A stretch of DNA of 64,000 nucleotides, taken from the NCBI GenBank assembly GCA_019671005.1, contig CM033745.1, positions 42,019,834 to 42,083,833 of the forward strand. Reading direction: 5' to 3'. The DNA comes from Hibiscus mutabilis (taxonomy: Eukaryota; Streptophyta; Magnoliopsida; Malvales; Malvaceae). The notes beneath the pieces were generated by a model, which saw only the letters and a program-made list of their open reading frames with translations, did no database searches and was not told the DNA's origin. Every line of letters begins with the position of its first letter. Positions within the stretch are counted from its first letter, which is position 1. Positions 21,228-32,396 of this stretch are shown here, in pieces. Both the position numbers and the translations under genes were made by a program.

Positions 21228-22743
21228 TGATGAGTGTGTAGAAGTACTATTTTTTATTGCCCTTTTTACTCGTATTATTGTTAGACTTAGGCTTATTTTA
21301 GTTGCATTGATAGGCATTCATGCATAGTTTCCTTGGTTAATGAGCTTGGTATTACATATTGTTGGTTTTTCATGGAAAAGTCGTTGCTGGTGTGCTTATT
21401 TTGTGCAAGTTAAGATTTTCGTAGCAAATGCTACTTGTCGTGGCAATTAAGAAGAATATTAAAGGGCTTGCTATGGCAAGTGAAGCTGATTTCTAAAGGA
21501 CATGCCGAACCTGATTGCCGATGATGTTGGATAAGTCTGCCCTAATTTCTGGATAAATTCGAAAAACAAGGGATAACTCCCGAAAATCTAGATTTACAAA
21601 GCAGAATTTTATGGAGATAAAGACTCAGATTTGTGAGGAGTCCTTAGAGATAAAGATGAAAAAGATTAGTTATCTTTTATCCAAATTAAATCAAGTCTAA
21701 TCATATCCTCAACAACAAGCATAATCTGCATAATTAATAGAGTTTGATCGGACAGGAATTCTAACTCCAAGGGATTCCAACGAGAATCAACTCCTCCTAT
21801 CAGCAAACAATCGATCAGATCATCTTTTTAAATAGGGATCCAACCTGCGATAAAGAGGAGGAGAGAGTCGATAGGGAGAGAGAGCAGATCGCAGACACCT
21901 TCTTCTTCTTCTTTATTCTTATGTGATCCATGGCTGGGAATTTTTCCTTTTTATAGCTTTCGAACCCATCCATGAATTGATGTAAATTGGTTGGGGTTAT
22001 TTTCGGTTTGTGGTTTTGATAAATGATTAGATTGTTTAGGTTCTTGATTGCAATTGAATTCAAAGTTTGTTCATTCTTGGTTCTTTAATTTTCTATCTTG
22101 AGAGAATAGATAGAGGATCTTGAGTGTTATCCATTTATCTATACTCGAGAGAGTTAGATTCAAGAAATAAATGAGCATGATCTTCATTCGAATGATCGCT
22201 GGTGAAGATTAATCCACCTTAGGAATAAGGATTGGATTTCAACGGTTGAGAGGAGCGTAGATCACTTGTTGATCACCCAAGCTTCAAGTAGGGATGTATC
22301 ACCAAGGCACGCTAAAACAATCAGTTCTTTTGTTAGGGATAACAAGAAGACATTGAAGAACGCTTCGCCGAGCTTTGAAGAAAGGAACCCAGTTGGTACG
22401 ACAATCAAACCAGTCCTAGTTGCCACGGCAAGTCAATTGGTCTTAGTTGCCACATAAATCAAGTTGCCTCAGCAATCAATTGCCCAGACAATCCATTCGG
22501 ACATCATACCACTACTGACGATAACCAGGCCTACTCTCTTTAATCGATTACTCTTTCCTTTCTTCCTATTTACTTGGTTTATTTTACTTAATATTCATCT
22601 CCATCAATCTATTTCTTTTACAGCACAGTAACTTAAACAAAGTGGCCCAAACCAATCCTTGAGGAGACAATACTCGATACTTATCATTTATTACTTGCGA
22701 CGTGTACACTTGCACTATTTGCGTAGCATTCAAACACGCAACA
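21228..22743 (+). mobile_element. Athila-type LTR 3
   Basis: 1516 bp, TGATGAGTGTG to ACGCAACA, preceded by a GGGGGTG polypurine tract. It aligns along its length with LTR 1 and LTR 2 but is clearly more diverged, so it is an older or different subfamily. It is followed by unrelated Tat 3' UTR, not by a primer site. The palindromic words are present but eroded (for example TTGCCACGGCAA at 22419-22430). Confidence 0.88.
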
Positions 22744-23070
22744 TGCATCATCTCAAGGTATTTTGGATTCCTCTAAGTGAGATGCCACTTTTTAAGTCCT
22801 TAGGGCCATTAGTAAGACCTCGGGCATGATGTTAAGACCTTCGGGCCATCAATAAGACCTTCAGGTATGATGTTAAGATTTTTTTCCATGCCAACACGAC
22901 AAATATCGGGGCATCGAAGAAATTGCAACTTGAAGAATCAGCCAAGAAAAAGTGAAAAGTTCCAGAAGAACTCGTGATTCTGAGACTACAGACAGGGAAG
23001 TAGGATAAAAATTAGTACTTGTGATATTTGCTCTATTCTCATTTCACAATAATGAGCAAAGAATGGCAGC
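22744..23070 (+). mobile_element. 3' end of a second Tat element (copy B): UTR, hairpin, polypurine tract
   Basis: The segment ends with a TTTGCTC/GAGCAAA hairpin (23027-23060) and AGAATGGCAGC before an LTR, the same order as in copy A. It has 40-bp tandem units at 22791-22890 whose sequence (TTAAGACCTTCGGGCCATCA) is unrelated to the 48-bp unit of copy A. The rest of copy B is absent to the left. Confidence 0.75.
22791..22890 (+). repeat. 40-bp tandem repeat in Tat copy B 3' UTR
   Basis: TTAAG(T/A)CCT anchors occur at 22792, 22832 and 22872, so the period is exactly 40 bp with about 2.5 units. Inside each unit GACCTTCGGG is itself repeated in diverged form. Confidence 0.8.
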
Positions 23071-25400
23071 TGTAATCACTAATTTTTATCCGGGTTGTAT
23101 ATTAATAATATTATATTTTAATTTTACTTTGGTATTTTTAAGAATTATTGTTTATTATTATTATTATTAAAGTAAAAAGAAAAAACAAATAAAAAATAAA
23201 ATAACAACCTAATTAATAAATATGTCCAATCCATTACAAATAATAATAATAACTTAAAAATAATTACATATCAGCTGGCCCGTTTAGGCCGAAACTCAAT
23301 TAAATCAAAAATCCTAAAGCCTATCTGATCTATCCACTTTTCCTATGTGCAGCCACGCTAGGGCCGTTGGATCGAATCTTATCCAACAACCAAGATTGAA
23401 GCTGAGAGACCTCTCATCTCCCCCACGCGCGCGTACACCGACGATTCAGCTGTCTCACGAGTCATGCGCCCATGCGCTCTTCACTGATTGTTATCCCGTG
23501 GCTCTATCAACGGCTACCATTCCTCTTTCGTCCACGTGGCCTCATCACAAAAAATCACGCCGCCACTGTGCAACCATCAGTTTTCTTCCAACCACCGAGC
23601 AAGCAAAGAAATCATAAAAAAGGGGAGATATGTCAGTTCGGAATCATGCACAGTGGATCCATTTAATTTTGCTTAAAAATGTAAACAATAGATCATATAT
23701 ATGGGCAAAAAAAAGCAATCCCATGGAAGAAAATAAAAAGCAATGTAAAAAACAATCCATGGTACTCAGATCAGATTCCAGAATCAATACAAAAAAGGAA
23801 AAACACTTTTAGAGATAAATTCTTCTTTATTTTTATTTTTAGTTCGAATCAAACAAAAAGTAGAAAAAATAGGATTTAAGGTTCTTTCCCAGTTTTAGTC
23901 TCGGGCCACCACCGTTCAAGGTGGTTGAGGTTGGTGCTGCCCATGATTGGCACCTCTGTATCTTGTCCCTTCATCTTCTCATTTTTTCGCCAACGAAGGT
24001 TTTGGAATCTTGAGTCTTCGAAAGTTTTTTTCCCTAAAAAATAAAGGTCTTGAGGCTTTGGTTTTCTTTAGATTTCAGTAAAACGAGCCGGCTTTTGAAA
24101 AACTGGTGGCCGAATTTGAGTTCGAGGGCAATGACTCTATGATTTGGGCTAAATTTTTTGGATTTTGGGTCCGCCAACGCCACCGTGCGACGGCCGGCGG
24201 TGTTTGGTGGCGGGCGGTACTGCGAAAACTCACCGAAATCTGGGTTTAGGATAAATAACTAGATGAAGCCTATAAACATTTCTGAGAATTGGTTTTAGGG
24301 GTTCGATCTGCTTTCAAGGGAAAATTTCAAATGGAAACTGTTTTTAGTTTAAGCTATATACTTGGCCTGTTTTTTAAAATTGGTTTATTCCTTTTTTAGA
24401 ACCCTCCGTCCCTTTTAATTACAGCTCTGGCCATTCCGTCCTAAAGTTATCACTTTCGTGATTCTTGTTTGTTTATAAAATCTTTCAATTCGGTCACTGA
24501 TTTTTTTGGTTCAAGCTTTTTTATTTTATTTCGTTTCGATTTGGTCCAAGGATCGATGGTATATTCACCCTTGAGATCCCTTCTTTTTTGTGGTTATCAT
24601 GTTTCCTTAATTTTTGTTTCCTCCTTTATTTTGGCCGTATGTTGTATGATATATGATATGCATATATGGTATGTATATATATATAAATAAAAAAGTTACT
24701 CTTTTTAGCTCTTTGTTTCTATAATTTATAATATACGTATGGATATTTGTGCTTAATTGTCGCTTGGCTTCGTTAGCTGTAGGTATGTTAGGTATATATA
24801 GTTTTTCCCTCATTCTTATATATTTGCCGTATTTATGTAGTATGTAATGTATGTATAGTGTGACATCATGATATATATGTATTTAATTCTTATATGGTAT
24901 ATTATAATTTAATATTCATGCTTTTATGTTTTATGCTTTTTATTCGTATATCATGCCATGTTTTTTATGTTGCATATCGGGATATAAACTATTAACGTGG
25001 TGTCCTTATATTCGAGAGTAAACGTGGCTAGTATCAGGCGTAGTGGTGGTGGTTTTTCGTTTATTCTCGAATAATAGGACCCTTAAAATTCACTCACATG
25101 TATAATAAAATTTTAATTTAATCGTCACTTTAACTCGCAAAATTCGATATTAATAAAACACTAATTGATTTAGTATCAAGTTTGGGCGTGGTGGGGGTAC
25201 GATCCCTTCCCCACACGTAACCGACTCCTGAACTCAAAAAATGAAAATCTCTGGTTGTTTTTTGATGTCCGGTCTACCAAACTCAAGTGACTGGTGGCGA
25301 CTCCTGTTTTTATTTCAAAACACGATTTTTAAAACAAATGCCCCTAAAATCAATTTTTTTCAAGAAATGTGGGATACTTCGAATTTTTTTAGTAGCTACA
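23071..25400 (+). mobile_element. LTR of Tat copy B
   Basis: 2330 bp, TGTAATCACT to GTAGCTACA. It shares the TTTTTATCCGGG start block, CCTTCCCCACACGTAACCGA and GGTGGCGACTCC with the LTR of copy A. It is followed by unrelated DNA with no primer site, so it is a 3' LTR. ORFs at 23345-23812 and 24469-24813 have no support. Confidence 0.82.
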
Positions 25401-26917
25401 GATAGCTGTCGGTGCCGGTCATTGACAATGGTGAAAGACTTTAGTCGGATCCAAAGGTTAAATTGATATTTTATCTAAAGTTTAGGATGAAGGGGTCAAA
25501 TAAAAAAACTAATCCCATGTCAAATCATGGGGTCGAATTAAAAATTAACCCCATTTGCTAACATGTCATATTATCAAACTAACGACTTTTAACGTTTAAG
25601 TGACCAAAGCATTAAAAATAATAATATAAGTGACCAAAATGTTATAATAATGATAATGTAAATGACTAAAATATTATTTCTTAAATTTAGTGAGTAAAAA
25701 TAAACACTCATGAAACAAAAGTGACCATTACAATGGTTTACCATCAAACTTAATATACCCCACGAGTTTGCAGTTTGTATTGAATGATCAGTTAAATTTT
25801 TTAAAAAAAAAAATAGTATAAATTCCATGGACAAATAATAAGTTATTTGTATTTTTTTAATAACGTTTTACATGCCAATATGAAATTAAAACAATATATA
25901 TAGATGATATTGTTTTTGTTAGGCCAAACTTCATTATTTTATTATTGAATCAAGCTGCAGCCTGGAAACATCTAAATTACTGCAAGAAGTCAGTGCCCCA
26001 TGATTGCAGCATGAAGCACAATCAATTGGGGAAAACTGCAAGTAGCAACCAGTCATAATCAACACTAATGGCCTCTCAATCAAAGTACACCACAAAATTC
26101 CAATATATACATCCCACGTATATGTAACATGTTTGGTAAATAATTTTTTAGCTAAAATTAAAATTTTGATTTATTTTTTAAAATTTGATCAATCAAATCT
26201 GTTAATTTAAATGTTTGGTAAATTAAAAATTATAATAGCGAATTGAGATGAAACCTCTCATTTTGAAAAAAAAAATTATGAGGTTTTTAAGTTAAAGATC
26301 TGGATAAAAGAATTGTAAACACTCTTTTAGACTTGACAATTACAAAAAAAATCTCTAAATAACATAAATTTGAATAACTAATAAAATTAAAAAAATAATT
26401 CCATAAGTAAGAAATTAATATAAATTAATATATACATCTAAATTTAATAATTAATAAAATTATATTCAAACTACAATTTCATAAATAAAAAATTAATGTA
26501 TACATCTAAATTTAATAATTATTAAAATTATATTAAAAAGATAATTTCACAAATAAGAAATTAATATATACATCCAACGTATATGCTTAGTAATAATATT
26601 AAAAAAATTAATTTTCATAATTTAATAAATATTAATAGATATAAAATATTACTAACTAATAAATTATTCAAACAAGTATTGAAATAATCTTGTCCTTATA
26701 TGTCATTTTGCTTGTTCAAATAATCAAACAACTACCAACTATCAGTTAATTTTTATTAAACACTTGTATACAATCAGCTAATGTAGTATGCTAGTGAAAT
26801 CAGCTAATGTACTCGGCTAATTGTCAAACAAAGCCAATATATTATGCAATTGTAATTTAAATGTGGCTACATACTTAGATATAGTAACTTGATTTCTTAT
26901 GGTATTGTATATTATGC
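25401..26917. other. Intergenic, AT-rich, repeat fragments only
   Basis: At 25580-25760 the phrases AAGTGACCAAA and relatives are scattered, a pattern also seen at 50870-50960 and in the MITE at 51721-52115. 26120-26830 is very AT-rich and is bounded by GTTTGGTAAATAATT and AATTGTCAAACAAAG, loosely complementary, possibly an old hAT-like element. No gene is supported. Confidence 0.5.
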
Positions 26918-29900
26918 TCAATCATTTGCCCTTCCACCACTAGGGGTGAATATCTGACCAACTGCTTCAAGTGCAGAGACATCCCAACTCTCAGCATGCC
27001 TAACAATCTGAAATTAAAATCAACCAGAAATGCTGGCAATGAAGGCATACACCCAAAAGGAAAAAAAAATCTCATTGACAAAAAATAATGCTTTTATCTC
27101 ACTTTAAGCTTCTCATCCAATTCATAGAAAGTGCTTCCATCAATTGATATAAGTGGCCTCCATGGAAGCTTCAGGTAGGTTCTGCATCTCAAAAGTGACA
27201 AAATAATCCCAGCAGATATCCAAGTAAAGACAGAAGCAAATAAAAATTACTTCCGAAAGCAACAGTGCTTGTGGAAAGGCTTAGGCAACTAAATGGTCAA
27301 TTCAATGAATCTGTGTTTAGACTATTCCATAAAGTGATCGACTGTAGATGTTCTAATTCTGGAACTACAGTTACTCGTTTCCTTGCAGGAAAGGAAACTT
27401 AAATTGCAAAATGCCTCAACGTGACCTTGCCCTAAACATTATTACATAGACTTCATTGTTCATAACGTAGCCGTCTCCAGTTCATTTGAAGATGGGTATG
27501 ATTCATGGAGAACTAAGAAAAAAGTGGGCATATAGTCATGTTAGAGAGATATCCATATTCAAAAAAGAACCTTGATATCATAAATCCTAACAAAAAGCAT
27601 GGCATGGATTCAAATATCTCTAACACATACCTACTTGTGGAATAGTGACTTGTTCATATTTAGTTTTCCAGGCCAGACTTAGAGATCAAATAGAAGTCGG
27701 ACCAAATTCAGGGGGAGACATTAATGTATAACACAATAGAAATAGCTTGAATAGGTGATCAAAGTTGTATTGAAGCTCAGTATATCAAGTTCAGCATTTC
27801 AGACAGACAAACTTTTTCATTTTCTTAAGCATTTAAGCAAAACAATTGTTTTTAATAATTAAGAAAATTTATTGTTCTTAATAAGAATTACTTGAACTTT
27901 TTGTTATTATTTTAATTACCTCCGGGGCATCATAGAAACCTAGCCCAGAAGCAGAAGGCATCAAAGAGACAACTGAAATTGTTTTAGACGTATGCAGTTA
28001 AAAGTGTTTCACTTTTGTCTCTGCACATCAAAAATGGTTCTATCTATGAAAATTCAGGTTGCACTGTGAAGTGCTAAAATAAACTGGTGTCTACTGAATA
28101 ACTTGAAATTCTAGTTCTTAGCATCCCCAGTTCGTGGCCAAAAGGAAGGAAAAGGCAGTCTCAGTTTCCTTTAGTGATTCAGACAAATTCCATTAAGTAT
28201 GAATTGCAGCAAATTGGATACAATAGGTAGGTGAAGTACCTTAATCTCCAAGTTGCCAGCACAAAATTTGTTTCCATGTTGGCACCCTGCTTATAAAAGC
28301 AAATATTTAGTCACAGAAAAAACTTTGGGAGAGGGAGCTAAGTAAGCAATATAATAATGCAAATTTATAGATTCGTTCTTCTGTCAATCTTGTTGCTTTT
28401 GTTGAGAAGAGTTCTAAGTTAGCTGAGAGAATAAAAGCACAACTCTGTGCCTTCTTGAAGAGACATTTGTTTTTAATTTGTTGAGGAACATTTTTAACAC
28501 AACATTCCAAATATATTCAAGGAAGAGAGAACTATGTAGAATCCTTCTAAGTGGAATAATGAATACCTATAAGGATGCATTTATGATTTATGTGCTTAGG
28601 GATCCTTGATATCCAGTTGATAAGTTGAAAATAGTGCAGGTGGCCTAGCAAGTGTGAATCTTGGGTATTAAACATAAAATGCGCCTTTGGAAGCCAAGCA
28701 TATAACCACCTATGCTGTTCTCTATTCGATCCATGATGGATCTCCATTGGTAAAAGGTTCAGCCTAAACATTAAGGAAAGAAGGTGGGCTCTAGGAAGGC
28801 TTGGAACAAGGCCAGTAGTTGAAGTCTTTGAGAGGAGTGATATTCTTGGCTACCCATATTAGATGGACTGAAACTGCATTTTTTCACTTTGCAAAATCCA
28901 AGTAAAGATGAAATAGGTAGAGTGACAAATCAATCTATCCAGTCAATTATTATGTCCTGTAGATCATTCACACTATGTTTCCATTAGAAATTAGGGCTAA
29001 ACTACATAATATCTCAACCGCTGGCTCTGTCACTTGCTTTAGAATGAACTGTTTAAATTATGGAATTTACACTAAAGAAGTTTATGCCTGCATCCAGCAA
29101 ATCCGTATTCAGTTAAGTCAGTTCCAATTCATAAAGAATGATCTACCTTCTCAATCTTTTGTAATCCAATTGAAGGGCTGTCAAAGAAAGGAACAAGCAA
29201 TTTCAGGTTGCGAGAATACAACTCCTTACCTGAATTACCATAGACCATAAATGTTATTTAAATTTAAGAAATAAGAATAAAAAATTAAATTGTAAAATCA
29301 TCATACATGCACATGAGAGTGAGATGATGACAGGTAGCATTAACTAGGTATATCAATTACTCAATCTACATGCAAATGAGGGTAGATTCATAAACATTCC
29401 AAAGATTCTAGAAATAGCGATATGAATCCCTTTTATGATATATAACTCTGATTCATCTAACCTCGGAATTTAATAGTTGGATCTTCAAATATACAGTCTT
29501 CAGCATAAATTGCAGAAGTGAAATTTCCTATATCCAGTTGAGAGAAACAGAAAGCAAATGGATATCAGATATATGTTCCCAGAAAACAGTAAGTATCGAT
29601 TACACCATTTTTCAAATAGACGAAGTTTTAACACATTAATCAAATCAGCCAGTGCAAGAAACATAGAAAAGATAACAGATGCTTTCTTCGGCTTTTGCTT
29701 TTATCCTATTAGTATTTGCCTCTAGAAGTAGAAAGGCAAGAAGTGTATTTGGATTTTGGATACAAGTAAATAAGCCTTTTTATTTTTATTTTTAAAAAGC
29801 TTTTGTAGATAGTAAAATTGATATGTTTTAATTTTATTACAGAGATGCAGGAGCAATATAAAAGATTTATCGAGAAAGAAATCAAGAAATTTAAAAAACA

Positions 29901-30471
29901 AACCAGAAAAAATCATTTCAAATTCATGGAAATGGTAAAAAGGGGGGAAAAACAAACGAGTCTATAAATTCTGGCCCCAAAAAACTTACAGAAGTTACCT
30001 GTAACAAAGTAAGCATTCTCATAATCGGCTTTAAGGATTCTTAAAACGTCAGCTACATCAGACACTGAAATTCCTTCTCTATCTCCAGTATTCAGTTGAT
30101 TATCAGCTCTTCAAAAAAGTACGATAGTAAACAAAATTTATCAGAACATTTTGACTTTCTATTTGTGTTTTGCTATTTATTAATATTCATTTCCAACATT
30201 TTCCCGAGAACCAAACGGAAAATAAAGAACGGCAGGGGGGGGATAAAGTTCATTACCTGTTGTCTTGGGTGGATGAAGAAAGGAGTCTGAGCAACTCAGT
30301 GACACCGCTCACTGCCAATCTTAAAAGCGGCGGAGTTTTGGTTTTATTTTCGGTTTCCGGTGAAACTGAGCAGCACCGTGCTCCGCCGTGGGCTCTCCGT
30401 AAATTCAACGGTGATTGAGTGGTCCTCCGATGGAGATGCGTGATCGGATTTGGACCACAAATTCCCGCCAT
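26918..30471 (-). CDS. DUF2358 (NTF2-like) protein, 7 exons, 229 aa
   Basis: Exons in reading order: 30471-30257, 30108-29999, 29527-29462, 29229-29147, 28286-28240, 27181-27103, 27007-26918. Every intron is GT-AG and the joined frame is open from ATG to TGA (690 bases). The N-terminus (to about residue 75) is rich in arginine and serine with a MAGICGPNPITHLHRR start, compatible with a plastid transit peptide. Residues about 85-220 carry the plant DUF2358 pattern: VADVLRILKADYENAYFVTG, FTSAIYAEDCIFEDPTIKF, LKLLVPFFDSPSIGLQKIE, TNFVLATWRLRTYLKLPWRP, STFYELDEKLKIVRHAESWD and ending VGQIFTPSGGRAND. The family adopts the NTF2 cone fold; its biochemical role is not known. It is co-oriented with the peptidase gene. 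I chose this ATG because no other methionine keeps the transit-like exon. Confidence 0.92.
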
Positions 30472-32396
30472 TCCTAACTGAACCGTCCTTGGTTATCTTT
30501 CGCGAATTTTATTTAAAAAATTCTTATCATCTCCTGTCTTAGGTTGTCCTCTAAAAGCTTGTCACGTCATGCATTATTGCATTTAAATGAATTTATAAAG
30601 CAATCTTTTGTTTCAACTTTTGAACTTCAATCGCAATTTAACACTTTTTTACTAAAATACTATCTATTTTTAATTATTTATCAAAATAAAATAAAAAAAT
30701 TATTATAAAAAAATAGAAACAAAAAAAAAAATTACAAGGTATTATTTTCATGGTTTATGCATGGTAGAGCATGAAGAGGGCGAGAGGAGGACTCCCCCAA
30801 CTTTTGGATAATTGACTTTTAGCCCCTCAATTTTTTTTAAAAATAAATAATGTGATCCTTCCAAAAATGTTAAGATATTTATTAAGTTTTTATTTCTATA
30901 AATACTTTTAATTAAGTCCTCTTTTATTTAATTTGACCTCTAATATTTTAAATTAACCTTTCAAAAATTTTAAAAAGTTTAGATTACGATTCCAAAACTT
31001 TCAAAAGATTTAAATAGGCTCCTCAACTTGTCTTACTAAGATCTGCCATTGGGTTTATGGATTTAGCTTACGGTTCAAAGTTTAGAGGTTTAGAATTTAA
31101 CGATTGTGGTTAGAATTTATGCTTTAGGGCGAATTTATAGGTTAAAGCATAAATTCTTAATCGTATTATCCTAAAGCTTAAATTAGTTCAGGTCCATTTC
31201 GATTCAACTAAAACTCGAGTCATTTTCAGTTCGGTTTATTTCGACTTTTAAATCATGTTCGGGTTGATATCAAGTCTCGAATCAGGTAAATCGGTTCAGA
31301 TCTTGAGTCAAGTCAGGCCTACCTAGAACACTATTATAGCTGGAGGATATGTCTCCTTAAAGGTCTCCTAATTTACGTCTTGAACTGACACCAACAACAA
31401 AGTGACAAGTGTATCCTATCACAACTACAAATCGGATCATCATGATCGTCCAGTTATTATAGTCGCCTCTTGACATTCCAACAGTCACAAAAAAAATTCC
31501 TTCGTACGCGTCAGCTCATACTATTTTATGGTACTCTTTTGATTAAGGAGACAAATGTTATACTCTATATCTCTGCATCCGAATATTACCCCAACGCCTT
31601 TATACTTGGCAACTCCGAGAAAAACCTCAAAACAATGCCTCCTCCGAAGATGAGCAACACCAGAGACAAGAGAGTCGGAGGCTTACATAATCTTTCGAAT
31701 AAGCATTGTTAAATCCTAAGGCACTCCACCTGCGCGGCCAGATTGTAAAGCCTAATGTTTGGAAATTGAGTCTATCTTTGTTAATTCTCCTATAGGCTGT
31801 TACTAGAGCTGTCACTAGGTCTGGCACTGTCCAAGCACCAACAGTACATGTAGTTATATATACCCAACTGGTCACAAAAAAAAAAGTTAGAATAGAACAA
31901 GAGAAAGAATACGCTCCTCTCTCCTCCCATCTTTTCTCTGCTTCGGCTATCACACCGTCTGCTACTCTCTGCTCTAAATCAACCAGGGTGAACTGTCATC
32001 AATCACCTTAGTCTTTTTTTCTACCTTCTTTATTCGGTGTCTGTAATTTTAGGCATCAATAAATATAAATATATAAATTAAAATGAAATTATTTGTCAAG
32101 ATATCTCATGTTTGATTGATACATTTGAAGTACCAATGATACTTGATAAATTTTGCTGAAAAGAATGACTCATTCTTTTTGTAACAAGTTGATGTGATTA
32201 TATCATTTTATTAAATATGATATTGAAATTAAATAAAATTTATGTACAAGATGAATTTGATTAAACGAGATATTTAAAGTAAAAGCCCAATGATGTTATT
32301 AATTATTTCCTTGATTGTAACAAAAACAGACAATGTTAAAAATGGAAGGCAGATTTTGGTTTAGGTTGACAAAGAAATGGTATCATCAATTCAATT
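30472..32396. other. Intergenic region between the two genes
   Basis: AT-rich with no supported gene. 31190-31330 contains degenerate TTCGGTT/GAGTC-type phrases that match, inverted, the repeat at 49740-49900. 31345-31999 is less AT-rich and includes TATATATACCC near 31857 and a TGTTAAATCC start at 31707; it may be an old LTR or promoter-like segment, but I found no flanking duplication. About 0.9 kb (30472-31340) upstream of the DUF2358 gene is its likely promoter side, with TTTAAATAAA (minus) near 30515 as a weak TATA candidate. Confidence 0.4.

Noticed and set aside
23345..23812. Overlapping 60-90-codon ORFs as genes
   Set aside because: They lie inside the Tat copy B LTR in several frames, none resembling a protein.
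26120..26830. Complete hAT-like MITE
   Set aside because: Only loosely complementary ends (GTTTGG/CAAAC) in AT-rich DNA and no target duplication.
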